Positions 1-11,517 of a DNA stretch of 22,574 bases are shown here, in pieces (the stretch's first letter is position 1; the number at the start of each line of letters is the position of its first letter). The position numbers were made by a program, and so were the translations under genes. Source of the DNA: JANNHP01 sp031404455 (GTDB taxonomy: Bacteria > Planctomycetota > JAJSAM01 > JAJVHW01); contig JANNHP010000443.1 in assembly GCA_031404455.1 (NCBI GenBank), positions 1 through 22,574 on the forward strand. Direction: 5' to 3'. The notes under the pieces are model-generated. The model had not been told where the DNA came from. It saw only the letters and a list, made by a program, of their open reading frames with translations, and searched no databases.

Positions 1-24
1 CGGCGAATTGCTCGACCTCTATGA

Positions 25-855
25 TGGCGGCCGTTTGGCGGAATTCCGCGAATATGGTCCCTCAACTCGACCGTCATCGATGCGTCGGGCGGCCGCGGCG
101 GTCGAACCTTCAACGCGTCGGGCTCCGACTACGGCTACGGCGCTCCCGGCGGATGCGGCGCCGGCGGGTCGATCTGGCTGCAGAGCTACGGCGACATCGT
201 CATCGAGAACGGCTCGACCCTGACCGCGGCCGGCGGCGACAACACGTCGTCGATCGGCTACATCACCGTCAAGCCGGACAACGCCAGCCCGACCGCGGCG
301 AGTGCAGCCACGGGCCGCGGCGGCCCTGGCGGCAGCGGCTACGTCCGGTTCGAGGAAGCGGACGGCGCGGCCGACATCAAGGACCCGCTCACGTCGCTCG
401 TCTTCGGAGTCCTGACCGAGGCCGCTTTCACCCCCTACGACAACCCGCAGACCTCGGTCGTCGAATCCGACTTCCGGGCGTTCCCGGGCACTCCGTTCGT
501 CGTGAACGTCTCCCAGGGCTTCGCTCGGTGGACCAACACGCAGCTCGACACACCGAGCTTCGCGCCCCACTACGACGACCTCGGCACCGTCGCCGTCGAC
601 GGGACGAGCTTCAACGCGCCGGCCGGCAGCGCGGTCGACATCTGGGTTCGCTCGGCTCCGAACGACACGGCGAACACCGGTCACCCCAACCTGAACTTCG
701 CGACGGCCTGGACGCGCTACGACGACGTCGGGACGATCAGCCGCCGCCGGTTCATCCAGTACCGCGTCGACTTCACGATCCCCCTCTCCTACGACTTCAA
801 CATCGCCAACCTGCCGAGCGTCGACTTCCTCAGGATCGACATCAACCTCAACTAG
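25..855 (+). CDS. Glycine-rich secreted/surface protein, C-terminal part (5' end missing)
   Basis: About 276 codons are open in this frame down to a TAG stop. The first half is rich in Gly, Ser, Thr and Asn and contains two related stretches: a GG-x-I-x-I-W segment leading to 'STVIDASGG', and 'GCGAGGSIWLQ' leading to 'GSTLTAAGG'. This looks like a repeated beta-strand/turn unit, as in beta-helix or filamentous surface proteins. The second half ('TSLVFGVLTE' to 'FLRIDINLN') is a non-repetitive, beta-rich C-terminal domain. No catalytic motif, membrane segment or sorting signal is seen. In this frame a TGA lies at 22-24, so the frame must shift or the sequence must be faulty near the left edge; the true start lies outside the window. 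The function is unknown and an extracellular location is inferred from composition. Confidence 0.6.
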   Translation, partial: WRPFGGIPRIWSLNSTVIDASGGRGGRTFNASGSDYGYGAPGGCGAGGSIWLQSYGDIVIENGSTLTAAGGDNTSSIGYITVKPDNASPTAASAATGRGGPGGSGYVRFEEADGAADIKDPLTSLVFGVLTEAAFTPYDNPQTSVVESDFRAFPGTPFVVNVSQGFARWTNTQLDTPSFAPHYDDLGTVAVDGTSFNAPAGSAVDIWVRSAPNDTANTGHPNLNFATAWTRYDDVGTISRRRFIQYRVDFTIPLSYDFNIANLPSVDFLRIDINLN

Positions 856-879
856 GTTCGGCGTCCACCTTCCGATCTT

Positions 880-921
880 CAGTTCCCGAACCCTTCATCC
901 ACAGTTCCCGAGCCTTTCATC
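880..921. repeat. Two-copy direct repeat, 20 bp unit with 22 bp period
   Basis: The unit starting CAGTTCCCGA at 880-899 recurs at 902-921 with two substitutions (A to G and C to T). It lies between the stop of the surface-protein gene and a hairpin. The function is unknown; it could be a slippage duplication or a pair of protein-binding sites. Confidence 0.6.
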
Positions 922-928
922 AACTGGG

Positions 929-957
929 GGGGCGGCCGCGTTCGACGCGGTCGCCCC
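929..957 (+). terminator. GC-rich hairpin, possible terminator after the surface-protein gene
   Basis: A 12-bp stem (929-940 with 946-957, including one G-T wobble) closes a 5-base loop TTCGA. The following bases, TCTCGATT, are only mildly T-rich, so Rho-independent termination is plausible but not certain. Its place 74 bp after a stop and 58 bp before the next operon fits a transcription boundary. Confidence 0.45.
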
Positions 958-973
958 TCTCGATTCGGGCGGG

Positions 974-979
974 TAGCAT
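974..979 (+). promoter_or_regulatory. Candidate -10 element upstream of the radical SAM operon
   Basis: TAGCAT lies just after the hairpin and is followed by 7 bases and then an ATG at 987. The same spacing (TATACT, 7 bases, ATG) occurs before the lipoprotein gene at 21910. No convincing -35 hexamer is seen. The first real gene starts 36 bases downstream of the element. Confidence 0.25.
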
Positions 980-1015
980 GCGGGCCATGGCATCCCACTT
1001 GCGCCGGGTCCCGGC

Positions 1016-2005
1016 GTGAAACGTCGCACAGGCACTGTCGAGCGCAAAGTCGCCGGGCTCATCGCCCGCGCGGGAGCGCGCTTCTACCTCGGCAAGCCGG
1101 ACGTCGCGGAACTGCTCGAAGTGAAGTTCCCGACGCTCGGCGCCGTCCGCGACGCGGCGCGCAACGAGGCGGCGTTCCGGCGCCGCGCCGACCGGTCCCC
1201 GGTGCTGACCAGCGTCAACCTCGAGCTGACGAACCACTGCAACCTGCGTTGCACGATCTGTCCGGTCAACACGACCATGCGCCGCCCGAAGGGCTTCATG
1301 GACCCGGCGCTCTTCCGGCGCGTGATCGACGAGAACCCGCAGATCCACTTCGTGCTCGCCTTCCAGTGGGGAGAGCCGCTGCTCCACCCGCAGTTCTTCG
1401 AACTCGTCCGCTACGCCGCCGACCGGGGCGTGCGGACGATGATCACGTCGAACGGGACGCACCTCACGCCGGAGAACCGCAGGAAGCTGATCGAGTGCGG
1501 ACTCGAACGGATCACGTTCTCCGTCGACGGCGACGCCGAGACGCACCTCGCCATCCGCAGCTACGACCTCGCCACGCTGCGCCGCGACGTGCTCGCGCTC
1601 GTCGCCGACCGCGACGCCGCGGGCTCCACGATGAAGATCGACGTGTCGATGGTGGTCGACGCCGCGACGGAGCACGCCCTGCCCGCGTTCCGGGCGGCGT
1701 GGCGCGGCGCCGTCGATCGCGTGCAGGCGATCCCGCGCCTCGTCGCGGAGAAGCGCACGCTCCCGTGCCGCGAGCTCTGGCGGGGCACGCTCGTGGTCCT
1801 CTGGGACGGCCGCGTCACGGTCTGCTGCGTGGACAGCGAGGGACTCCTCCAGGTGGGCGACGCCCGCACGACGACGCTCTCGGAGGTCTGGAACGGCGAC
1901 AGGATGCGCGACATCCGCCGCGCCCACGCGGAGCGCCGCTTCCCCGGGCTCTGCGCGATGTGCGGCGAGTACGAGACGGACGGCGTCTCGAAGAGGTTCC
2001 GGTGA
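1016..2005 (+). CDS. Radical SAM/SPASM-type enzyme 1
   Basis: 329 residues. The radical SAM [4Fe-4S] motif CxxxCxxC is at C75, C79 and C82 ('NHCNLRCTIC'), preceded by an N-terminal extension of about 65 residues. Downstream are the usual barrel features 'QWGEPLLHP' (the GGE-like SAM-binding strand) and 'ITFSVDG'. The C-terminal third holds more cysteines ('TLPCRELW', 'VTVCCVDSEG', 'GLCAMCGEYE') in a SPASM-like arrangement with a typical 'LSEVWNG' helix, suggesting one or more auxiliary Fe-S clusters. Family knowledge predicts 5'-deoxyadenosyl radical chemistry on a peptide, sugar or lipid; the substrate is not predictable here. The GTG start overlaps the stop of a 10-codon ORF (987-1019). It is the first gene of a block holding two more radical SAM genes and two glycosyltransferase genes. 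Confidence 0.9.
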   Translation: MKRRTGTVERKVAGLIARAGARFYLGKPDVAELLEVKFPTLGAVRDAARNEAAFRRRADRSPVLTSVNLELTNHCNLRCTICPVNTTMRRPKGFMDPALFRRVIDENPQIHFVLAFQWGEPLLHPQFFELVRYAADRGVRTMITSNGTHLTPENRRKLIECGLERITFSVDGDAETHLAIRSYDLATLRRDVLALVADRDAAGSTMKIDVSMVVDAATEHALPAFRAAWRGAVDRVQAIPRLVAEKRTLPCRELWRGTLVVLWDGRVTVCCVDSEGLLQVGDARTTTLSEVWNGDRMRDIRRAHAERRFPGLCAMCGEYETDGVSKRFR

Positions 2006-3132
2006 GGCGCCAGTACGGCGATCTCGCGCGCTCGCGACTCGCGAGCGGCGGATGGTCGAAGGTGCTCGACGCGGGGACGAAGGTTCTCGCCCCGCTGGTG
2101 CCGTTGCGCGGCGGACACGCCGAATCGGGGCCGCTGCTCGGCACGATCATCATCTCGTACGCCTGCAACTACCGCTGCACGTTCTGCGAACTGCCGCAGC
2201 GCTCCATCCGCCGCCGCAAGGAGGGATGGGAGGAGTTCGACACGGAGGGCTGGCGCGACGTCATCAAGGGATTCGCGGCGCTGCGCACGGCGGGCATCGG
2301 GTTCACCGGCGGCGAGCCGTTCGTCAGGAAAGACTGCGCGGACCTCCTCGAGCTCTCGCTCTCGCTCGGCATGGTCACGCACGTGAACACCAACGGGCAC
2401 CTGCTCGACGACGCGCTCATCGACCGTCTCGTCGGCATGGGGCTCGACTCCGTCAACGTCTCGCTCGACGGCGCCGACGCCGCGACGCACGACCGGCTGC
2501 GCGGGCATCCCGGTTCCTTCGACCGCGTGACGGAGCGCCTCGCGGCACTCTCCCGCGCGCGCGACGCCTCGAAGTCGTCGCGGCGCACGCGCGTCGCCAT
2601 CACGTCGGTGCTGACCCCCGACAACGCGGAGCAGGTGGTCGCGCTCGCGGACCTCGCGGAACGCCTCGGTGCGGACTCGCTCGGGTTCATCCCGATGCAC
2701 GAGTACGTCGGCCGCGACGCTCTCGAGCAGGTGGCGCCCGCGCGCCCGTGGGCCGAGAAGATGGCCCGCGCGACGGACGACCTGCGGCGCCTGAAGACCG
2801 AGCGGACGATCCTCGAGAACAGCGACGACTACATCGCGCTCTTCCCCGACTGCTTCGCCGGCCGCCCGTCTCCGATCCGCTGCCGCGCGCCGGAGACGTC
2901 GCTCGTCATCGACTGCTACGGCCGCGTGTTCCCGTGCGTGCCGATGTCGGAGATCGACCGTCCGATCGGCCGCGTGACCGGCGCCGCGCTCGCGTCCTTC
3001 TGGAAGTCGAACGCCTACGCCGCATCGCGCAGGGAACTGGCCGAGTGCAGGGCGTGCTACTGGAACTGCCACACGGAGATGAACCTGCTCTGGGCCTCGC
3101 GCGACGATCGCGGGGCGAAGGCGGCGACGTGA
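2002..3132 (+). CDS. Radical SAM/SPASM-type enzyme 2
   Basis: 376 residues from a GTG that overlaps the previous stop (GTGA). An AAGAGG ribosome site lies 5 bases upstream, which fixes this start over much longer upstream readings of the frame. The radical SAM motif is C55, C59, C62 ('YACNYRCTFC'), followed by 'GIGFTGGEPF' (SAM-binding GGE), 'VNTNGHLL' and 'SVNVSLDGAD'. The C-terminal region has a SPASM-like cysteine set: 'PDCFAG', 'IRCRAPE', 'DCYGRVFPC', 'ECRACYWNCH'. It is likely a cytoplasmic oxygen-sensitive enzyme with a SAM cluster plus auxiliary clusters. The substrate is unknown. Its coupling to enzyme 1 suggests consecutive steps or a common substrate. Confidence 0.9.
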   Translation: MRRQYGDLARSRLASGGWSKVLDAGTKVLAPLVPLRGGHAESGPLLGTIIISYACNYRCTFCELPQRSIRRRKEGWEEFDTEGWRDVIKGFAALRTAGIGFTGGEPFVRKDCADLLELSLSLGMVTHVNTNGHLLDDALIDRLVGMGLDSVNVSLDGADAATHDRLRGHPGSFDRVTERLAALSRARDASKSSRRTRVAITSVLTPDNAEQVVALADLAERLGADSLGFIPMHEYVGRDALEQVAPARPWAEKMARATDDLRRLKTERTILENSDDYIALFPDCFAGRPSPIRCRAPETSLVIDCYGRVFPCVPMSEIDRPIGRVTGAALASFWKSNAYAASRRELAECRACYWNCHTEMNLLWASRDDRGAKAAT

Positions 3133-3199
3133 CCGCCGTGCGTCGCACCGCGACGCGACGCGAGCACGGCTCGCCGGCCGGCCGAGTGAGGATGCGGCC

Positions 3200-4408
3200 G
3201 TGAATCTCTCCCTGGCGAAAGCCATCGACCGCTACCTCGGCATCGCCTTCTGCTACCTGCTCGTGGCGTTGCGCGAGGTCCGCGAGTACGTCGCCCCGCG
3301 CGAGGACCTCGTGGAGGCGCGCTCGATCCTCCTGATCAAATTCTGGGGCCTCGGCAACATCGTGCTGCTCCTGCCGGTCGTGCGCCTCCTGCGCGAACGC
3401 TATCCGGGCGCGCGGATCACGTTCGTCTCGCTCGCTCGCAACCGCGACATCCTCGACGCCTGCCCGCACCTCGACCGTCGGATCTATGTGAACGACCGGA
3501 ACGTGTTCACGCTGATGTGGACTCTCCTCGCGGCGATCTTCCGCGCGGGGAGGATGAAGCCGGACCTCGCCATCGACTTCGAACAGTTCGCGCGCAGTTC
3601 CACGATCCTCGCGGTGCTCGCGCGCGCGAAGCAGGTCGTCGGCCTCGCGACCCCGGGCCAGGGTCGCGCGGTCCTCTACCACAAGCGCGTCCGGTACGAC
3701 GACCGCCAGCACATGGGCCAGACGTACCTCGACCTCGCGCGCGCCGCCGGCGTCGCAGAACGCGTCTACCGGCCGGAGCCGATGCCCGTCGGCGACGCGC
3801 ACCGCGAAGAGGCGCGCACCTTCCTCGGCGACGCAGGACGCGGTCCCGCAGGCGGTCCGCTCGTACTCGTCCACCCCGGGTCGGGCGACAACTTCCAGGG
3901 ACGCCGATGGCCTGCGGAATCGTTCGCGGCGCTCGCCGAACGGCTCATCCGGGAAGAGGGCGCGCGGATCGTCGTCTCGGGCGTCAAGTCCGAGGCGGCG
4001 CTCGTGAGCGAGGTGATCGCAGCCATCGGTCGGACGGACCGCGTCCACGACGCCGCAGGGCGCCTCTCCGTGCTCGGACTCGCGGCACTGATCGAGCGCT
4101 GCGACTTCGTCGTGACGAACGACACGGCGCCGGTCCACATGGCTTCGTCGCTCGGCGTCCCGGTCTTCGCCTTCTACGGGCCCAACACGCCGCGGCTCTA
4201 CGGTCCGCTCTCGCGCGACAGCTTCGCGTTCTTCCGCGCGCTGCCGTGCAGTCCGTGCCTCACGAACATGAACTACAAGACGTCCCACTGCCGCATGCCC
4301 GTGTGCATCCGCGACATCGGCGTCGACGAGGTCGCGGACCGCGTGAAGACGTTCCTCGCCGAGCGGCGCGCGGGAGCGGCGCTGCGGGCCGGCCCGAGTG
4401 CGCGATAG
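3200..4408 (+). CDS. Glycosyltransferase family 9 (heptosyltransferase-like)
   Basis: 402 residues with the GT-B fold layout of GT9. The N-terminal Rossmann half has 'LLIKFWGLGNIVLLLPV' near residues 44-60. The C-terminal donor-binding half has 'HPGSG' (225-229), 'GRRWP' and the hallmark 'TNDTAPVHMASSLGVPVFA'. GT9 enzymes transfer ADP-heptose or a related sugar to a lipid or glycan acceptor at the cytoplasmic membrane face. A cysteine set, C350-x2-C353 and C364-x4-C369, may bind a metal or form disulfides. The GTG start has a GAGGA ribosome site 7 bases upstream. The gene follows radical SAM enzyme 2 by 67 bp and its end overlaps the next gene by 11 bp. Confidence 0.92.
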   Translation: MNLSLAKAIDRYLGIAFCYLLVALREVREYVAPREDLVEARSILLIKFWGLGNIVLLLPVVRLLRERYPGARITFVSLARNRDILDACPHLDRRIYVNDRNVFTLMWTLLAAIFRAGRMKPDLAIDFEQFARSSTILAVLARAKQVVGLATPGQGRAVLYHKRVRYDDRQHMGQTYLDLARAAGVAERVYRPEPMPVGDAHREEARTFLGDAGRGPAGGPLVLVHPGSGDNFQGRRWPAESFAALAERLIREEGARIVVSGVKSEAALVSEVIAAIGRTDRVHDAAGRLSVLGLAALIERCDFVVTNDTAPVHMASSLGVPVFAFYGPNTPRLYGPLSRDSFAFFRALPCSPCLTNMNYKTSHCRMPVCIRDIGVDEVADRVKTFLAERRAGAALRAGPSAR

Positions 4409-6014
4409 GACCTGGGCGGCGCTCGCGGCGGTCGCCGCAGTGGCCGCGTTCCTGCCGGCCGTCTCCGCGGGATTCGTCTACGACGACCACCGCTTCTACG
4501 CGGACAACACGGCCCTCGACCACGCCTCGATCGTCTGGCGCGCCTTCGCCGACCCCGTCTGCCAGACGTCCGACGGCACCGAGGCCGGGCTCTGGCGTCC
4601 GCTCCGGACGCTCTCGTACGCACTCGACCGATCGCTCTTCGGCGACGGCGCGATCGGCCCGCACGCCGTCAACCTCGTGCTGCACGGCGCCGCGACGGCG
4701 TGCGTGTTCGGACTGCTCCGGCGGTTCGCCGCGCCTGCGCTCGCGGCGCTCTTCGGCGCTCTGCTCTATGCGCTCCACCCGGCGCAGGCGGAGTGTGTCG
4801 CGTGGGTGAGTTCCCGCGGGGACCTCCTCGCGGCGCTCCTCGTCTGGGCCGCGATCCTCGCGGACCTCGGCGATCGGCGCGTGACGTCGCTCGTGCTCGG
4901 CGGCGCGGCGCTCCTCGCGAAGGAGCAGGCGGTCGTCTGGCCGGCGCTCGCGTTCCTCGCCGCGCGGCTCGCGGGCCGGCAGTTCGCGCCCGCCGCTCGG
5001 CGCGCGCTCGCGCCCGCGGCCGTCGTGCTCGTCTACCTTGCGGTCCGATGGATGGTTCTCGCGGAGCCGACGCAGCAGGGCGGCATCGGTCACGGAGCGG
5101 CCCGGGGTCCGCAGATCGCGGCGATGCTCGGGCACCAGTCGTGGTACACGTTGTTCCCGGTCGGGGGCCTCTTCGACTGGCAGATGCCGCCGGGCGTGTG
5201 TCCGTGGCCCGCCGCGATCGTCGCGTGCGGGACGCTCGCCGCGGCAGTCTGGCGTCCGACGCGGCTCTTCGCGCTCTGGTTCCTCGCGGCGCTCGTCCCG
5301 ACGCTCTTCCTGCAGGCGTTCATGCCCCTCAACATCCTCGTCGCCGACCGTTTCCTGCTCTTCGCGCTCCCCGCGCTGGCGATCGCCGGCGCGAGAGCGG
5401 CGACGACGTCCGCTGGGGCGCTCCCCGCGACGGCCGCGGTGCTCTGCCTCGGCGCCATCACGCAGGGGGCGATCCCGGTCTGGGCCGACGACGACACGCT
5501 CTGGCGGACGACCGCCGAGCGCGTGCCCGGGCACGTTCGCGCGAACCACTGGCTCGCAGCGGCGGCGATGAGGCGGGGAGAGTTCGACGAGGCGGTCGCG
5601 CGCCTCGCCGTCGCCGCCGCGGCCGATCCGGGGAGCGCGAAGACGCGGTTCCACCTCGGCGCGGCGCGCGAGGCGCACGGCCGTCTCGCGAAGGACCCGA
5701 AGGAACTGATCGACGCGTTCGCCGAGTACACCGCCGCCGCGCGACTCTGCGCCGATCCGCGCGCCGAGGCGCCCGCCGAGATCCGCCCGCTCGCGCTCGC
5801 CGCCGCCGCCGACGTGGCGCTCGTGGGCGGCATCGACGAGTTCGGTGCCGAGGCGGCGCGGACGCTCGTCTCGACGCCGCGGCCGCCCGTGCCCGAAGCG
5901 ATCCGCGACGCGTGGCTGCGCCGGATCGAATCGCTCGCGCGCTCGGCAGAGGTCAACCCGCTGCTCGGCGCGGACTTCGCCGCTCGCGTCCGCGCGTGGG
6001 GAGCGCTCCCGTGA
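4398..6014 (+). CDS. TMTC-like GT-C membrane glycosyltransferase with C-terminal TPR-like region
   Basis: 538 residues. About nine to eleven hydrophobic helices fill residues 5-370. The N-terminal periplasmic loop carries an acidic 'YDD' (28-30), followed by 'WRPLRTLSYALDRSLFG', 'NLVLHG' and 'ALHPAQAECVAWVSSRGDLL'. These match the pattern of TMTC/O-mannosyltransferase-like GT-C proteins, which use polyprenyl-phosphate sugars. The C-terminal 150 residues are soluble and helical ('RGEFDEAVARLAVAAAADP' and a following repeat), consistent with TPR. The likely role is transfer of a sugar to a secreted protein or glycan outside the membrane; donor and acceptor are unknown. It overlaps the GT9 gene by 11 bp and shares a GTGA overlap with the next gene, which supports operon membership. 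Confidence 0.78.
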   Translation: MRDRTWAALAAVAAVAAFLPAVSAGFVYDDHRFYADNTALDHASIVWRAFADPVCQTSDGTEAGLWRPLRTLSYALDRSLFGDGAIGPHAVNLVLHGAATACVFGLLRRFAAPALAALFGALLYALHPAQAECVAWVSSRGDLLAALLVWAAILADLGDRRVTSLVLGGAALLAKEQAVVWPALAFLAARLAGRQFAPAARRALAPAAVVLVYLAVRWMVLAEPTQQGGIGHGAARGPQIAAMLGHQSWYTLFPVGGLFDWQMPPGVCPWPAAIVACGTLAAAVWRPTRLFALWFLAALVPTLFLQAFMPLNILVADRFLLFALPALAIAGARAATTSAGALPATAAVLCLGAITQGAIPVWADDDTLWRTTAERVPGHVRANHWLAAAAMRRGEFDEAVARLAVAAAADPGSAKTRFHLGAAREAHGRLAKDPKELIDAFAEYTAAARLCADPRAEAPAEIRPLALAAAADVALVGGIDEFGAEAARTLVSTPRPPVPEAIRDAWLRRIESLARSAEVNPLLGADFAARVRAWGALP

Positions 6015-7051
6015 AGCGGATACTCACGCTCGGAGCCCGCGTCGCCCGGAGCAACTTCGGACGCAACGCGCGCCCCTTCAAGCTCACGCTGATCGTCACG
6101 TGGACGTGCGACGCGCGCTGCCGCATGTGCAACATCTGGCAGCGTCCGAAGGAAGGCGTGATGACGGTCGAGGAGGTGGACCGCTTCCTCGCCGCGAACC
6201 CGTGGTTCTCGTGGATCAACGTCTCCGGCGGCGAGATCTGGACGCGTCCCGACGCGAGCGACCTCTTCGCGGCGATCGTCGCGCGCTCGAAGGACCTCTA
6301 CCTGCTCGACTTCCCGACGACCGGCCAGCAGACGGAGAAGATCGTCGCGGGCGTGGAGCGGATCCTCGCGGCGAAGGTCCCGAAGCTCCTGGTCACCGTC
6401 TCGCTCGACGGACCGCCCGCGACGCACGACGACGTCCGCGGCAGGAAGGGCGCCTTCGACAACGCGATGGCCACGTTCAAGGCGCTGCGCAAGCTCCGCT
6501 CCCGGCGCTTCGACGTCTTCCTGGGCATGACGCTCTCGTCCTTCAACCAGGGACGGATCTTCGAGACGTTCGACTCGGTGAAGAACGTCGTGCCCGACGC
6601 GGAACTGCGCGAACTCCACGTGAACGTGGCGCAGGAATCGGCGCACTACTACCAGAACGAAGGGATGGGCCGCACCGAGGCGTCCGCGACGACCGAGCTC
6701 GCGCGGTTCGTCGAGCAGCGCGGACGGCGCTTCCACCCGGTCGCCTACCTCGAACGCCGCTATCAGGAACTCGTGCCCGGCTTCCTCGAGACGAGCCGCA
6801 CGCCGCTGCCGTGCAAGGCGCTCGCGTCGTCGGTGTTCGTCGACGCGCGATGGAACGTCTACCCGTGCTCGATGTACGACGCGCCGCTCGGCAACCTCCG
6901 CGAGAACGGCTTCGACCTCGATGCCATCTGGAACGCCGAGAAGACGACGGGGCTCCAGAAGGAGATCGAGGCGAAGAAGTGCCCGAACTGCTGGACGCCC
7001 TGCGAGGCCTACCAGACGATCCTCGGCAACCTCGTCCGCCGCGGCTCCTGA
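6011..7051 (+). CDS. Radical SAM/SPASM-type enzyme 3
   Basis: 346 residues. GTG overlaps the previous stop and a GGGGAG ribosome site sits 7 bases upstream. The radical SAM motif is C33, C37, C40 ('WTCDARCRMC'), close to the N-terminus without the long extension of enzyme 1. 'INVSGGEIW' is the SAM-binding GGE strand and 'LVTVSLDGPP' another barrel strand. The C-terminal part has 'PLPCKALASS', 'VYPCSMYDAPLGNL' and 'CPNCWTPCEAY', a SPASM-like auxiliary cluster region. The substrate is unknown. It is the last gene of the block; the next gene begins 128 bp later. Confidence 0.9.
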   Translation: MKRILTLGARVARSNFGRNARPFKLTLIVTWTCDARCRMCNIWQRPKEGVMTVEEVDRFLAANPWFSWINVSGGEIWTRPDASDLFAAIVARSKDLYLLDFPTTGQQTEKIVAGVERILAAKVPKLLVTVSLDGPPATHDDVRGRKGAFDNAMATFKALRKLRSRRFDVFLGMTLSSFNQGRIFETFDSVKNVVPDAELRELHVNVAQESAHYYQNEGMGRTEASATTELARFVEQRGRRFHPVAYLERRYQELVPGFLETSRTPLPCKALASSVFVDARWNVYPCSMYDAPLGNLRENGFDLDAIWNAEKTTGLQKEIEAKKCPNCWTPCEAYQTILGNLVRRGS

Positions 7052-7179
7052 GGCGGCGCGCAGGGACGCAATCGGCGCTCGCGGGGGATCCCGTCACGAC
7101 CTCTGAGCCCGCCGCGCGCCTCGACTTCGCGGGGAGTTCGCGCCGCCGTGCGACGATCGGGGGGCGGCTCAGCATCCCC

Positions 7180-11478
<4,299 letters not shown>

Positions 11479-11486
11479 AGTTCGAA

Positions 11487-11509
11487 CCCGCGCGGCCACG
11501 ATCCGCGGG
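11487..11509 (+). promoter_or_regulatory. Hairpin just before the RsbW-like gene, covering its likely ribosome site
   Basis: CCCGCG at 11487-11492 pairs with CGCGGG at 11504-11509 across an 11-base loop. The right arm contains the purine-rich GCGGGA that is the only ribosome-site candidate before the TTG start at 11518. It may tune translation; it lacks a T tract, so a terminator is unlikely. Confidence 0.3.
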
Positions 11510-11517
11510 AACCCAGC

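Noticed and set aside
1..57. Cloning vector or adapter at the left edge
   Set aside because: GGCGAATT and GAATTC look vector-like, but I cannot match the stretch to a known vector and the following DNA is coding.
1016..7051. RiPP biosynthetic cluster
   Set aside because: Several SPASM-type enzymes are present, but no precursor peptide, recognition-domain protein, protease or exporter is seen, and the neighbours are glycosyltransferases.
7142..7168. Hairpin GCCGCC/GGCGGC before the kinase start
   Set aside because: Six base pairs with a 15-base loop in GC-rich DNA is expected by chance; no T tract.
5845..7179. Upstream extension of the kinase frame
   Set aside because: It overlaps the TMTC-like and radical SAM 3 genes out of frame and is Arg-rich; the first sensible start close to the kinase fold is GTG at 7180.
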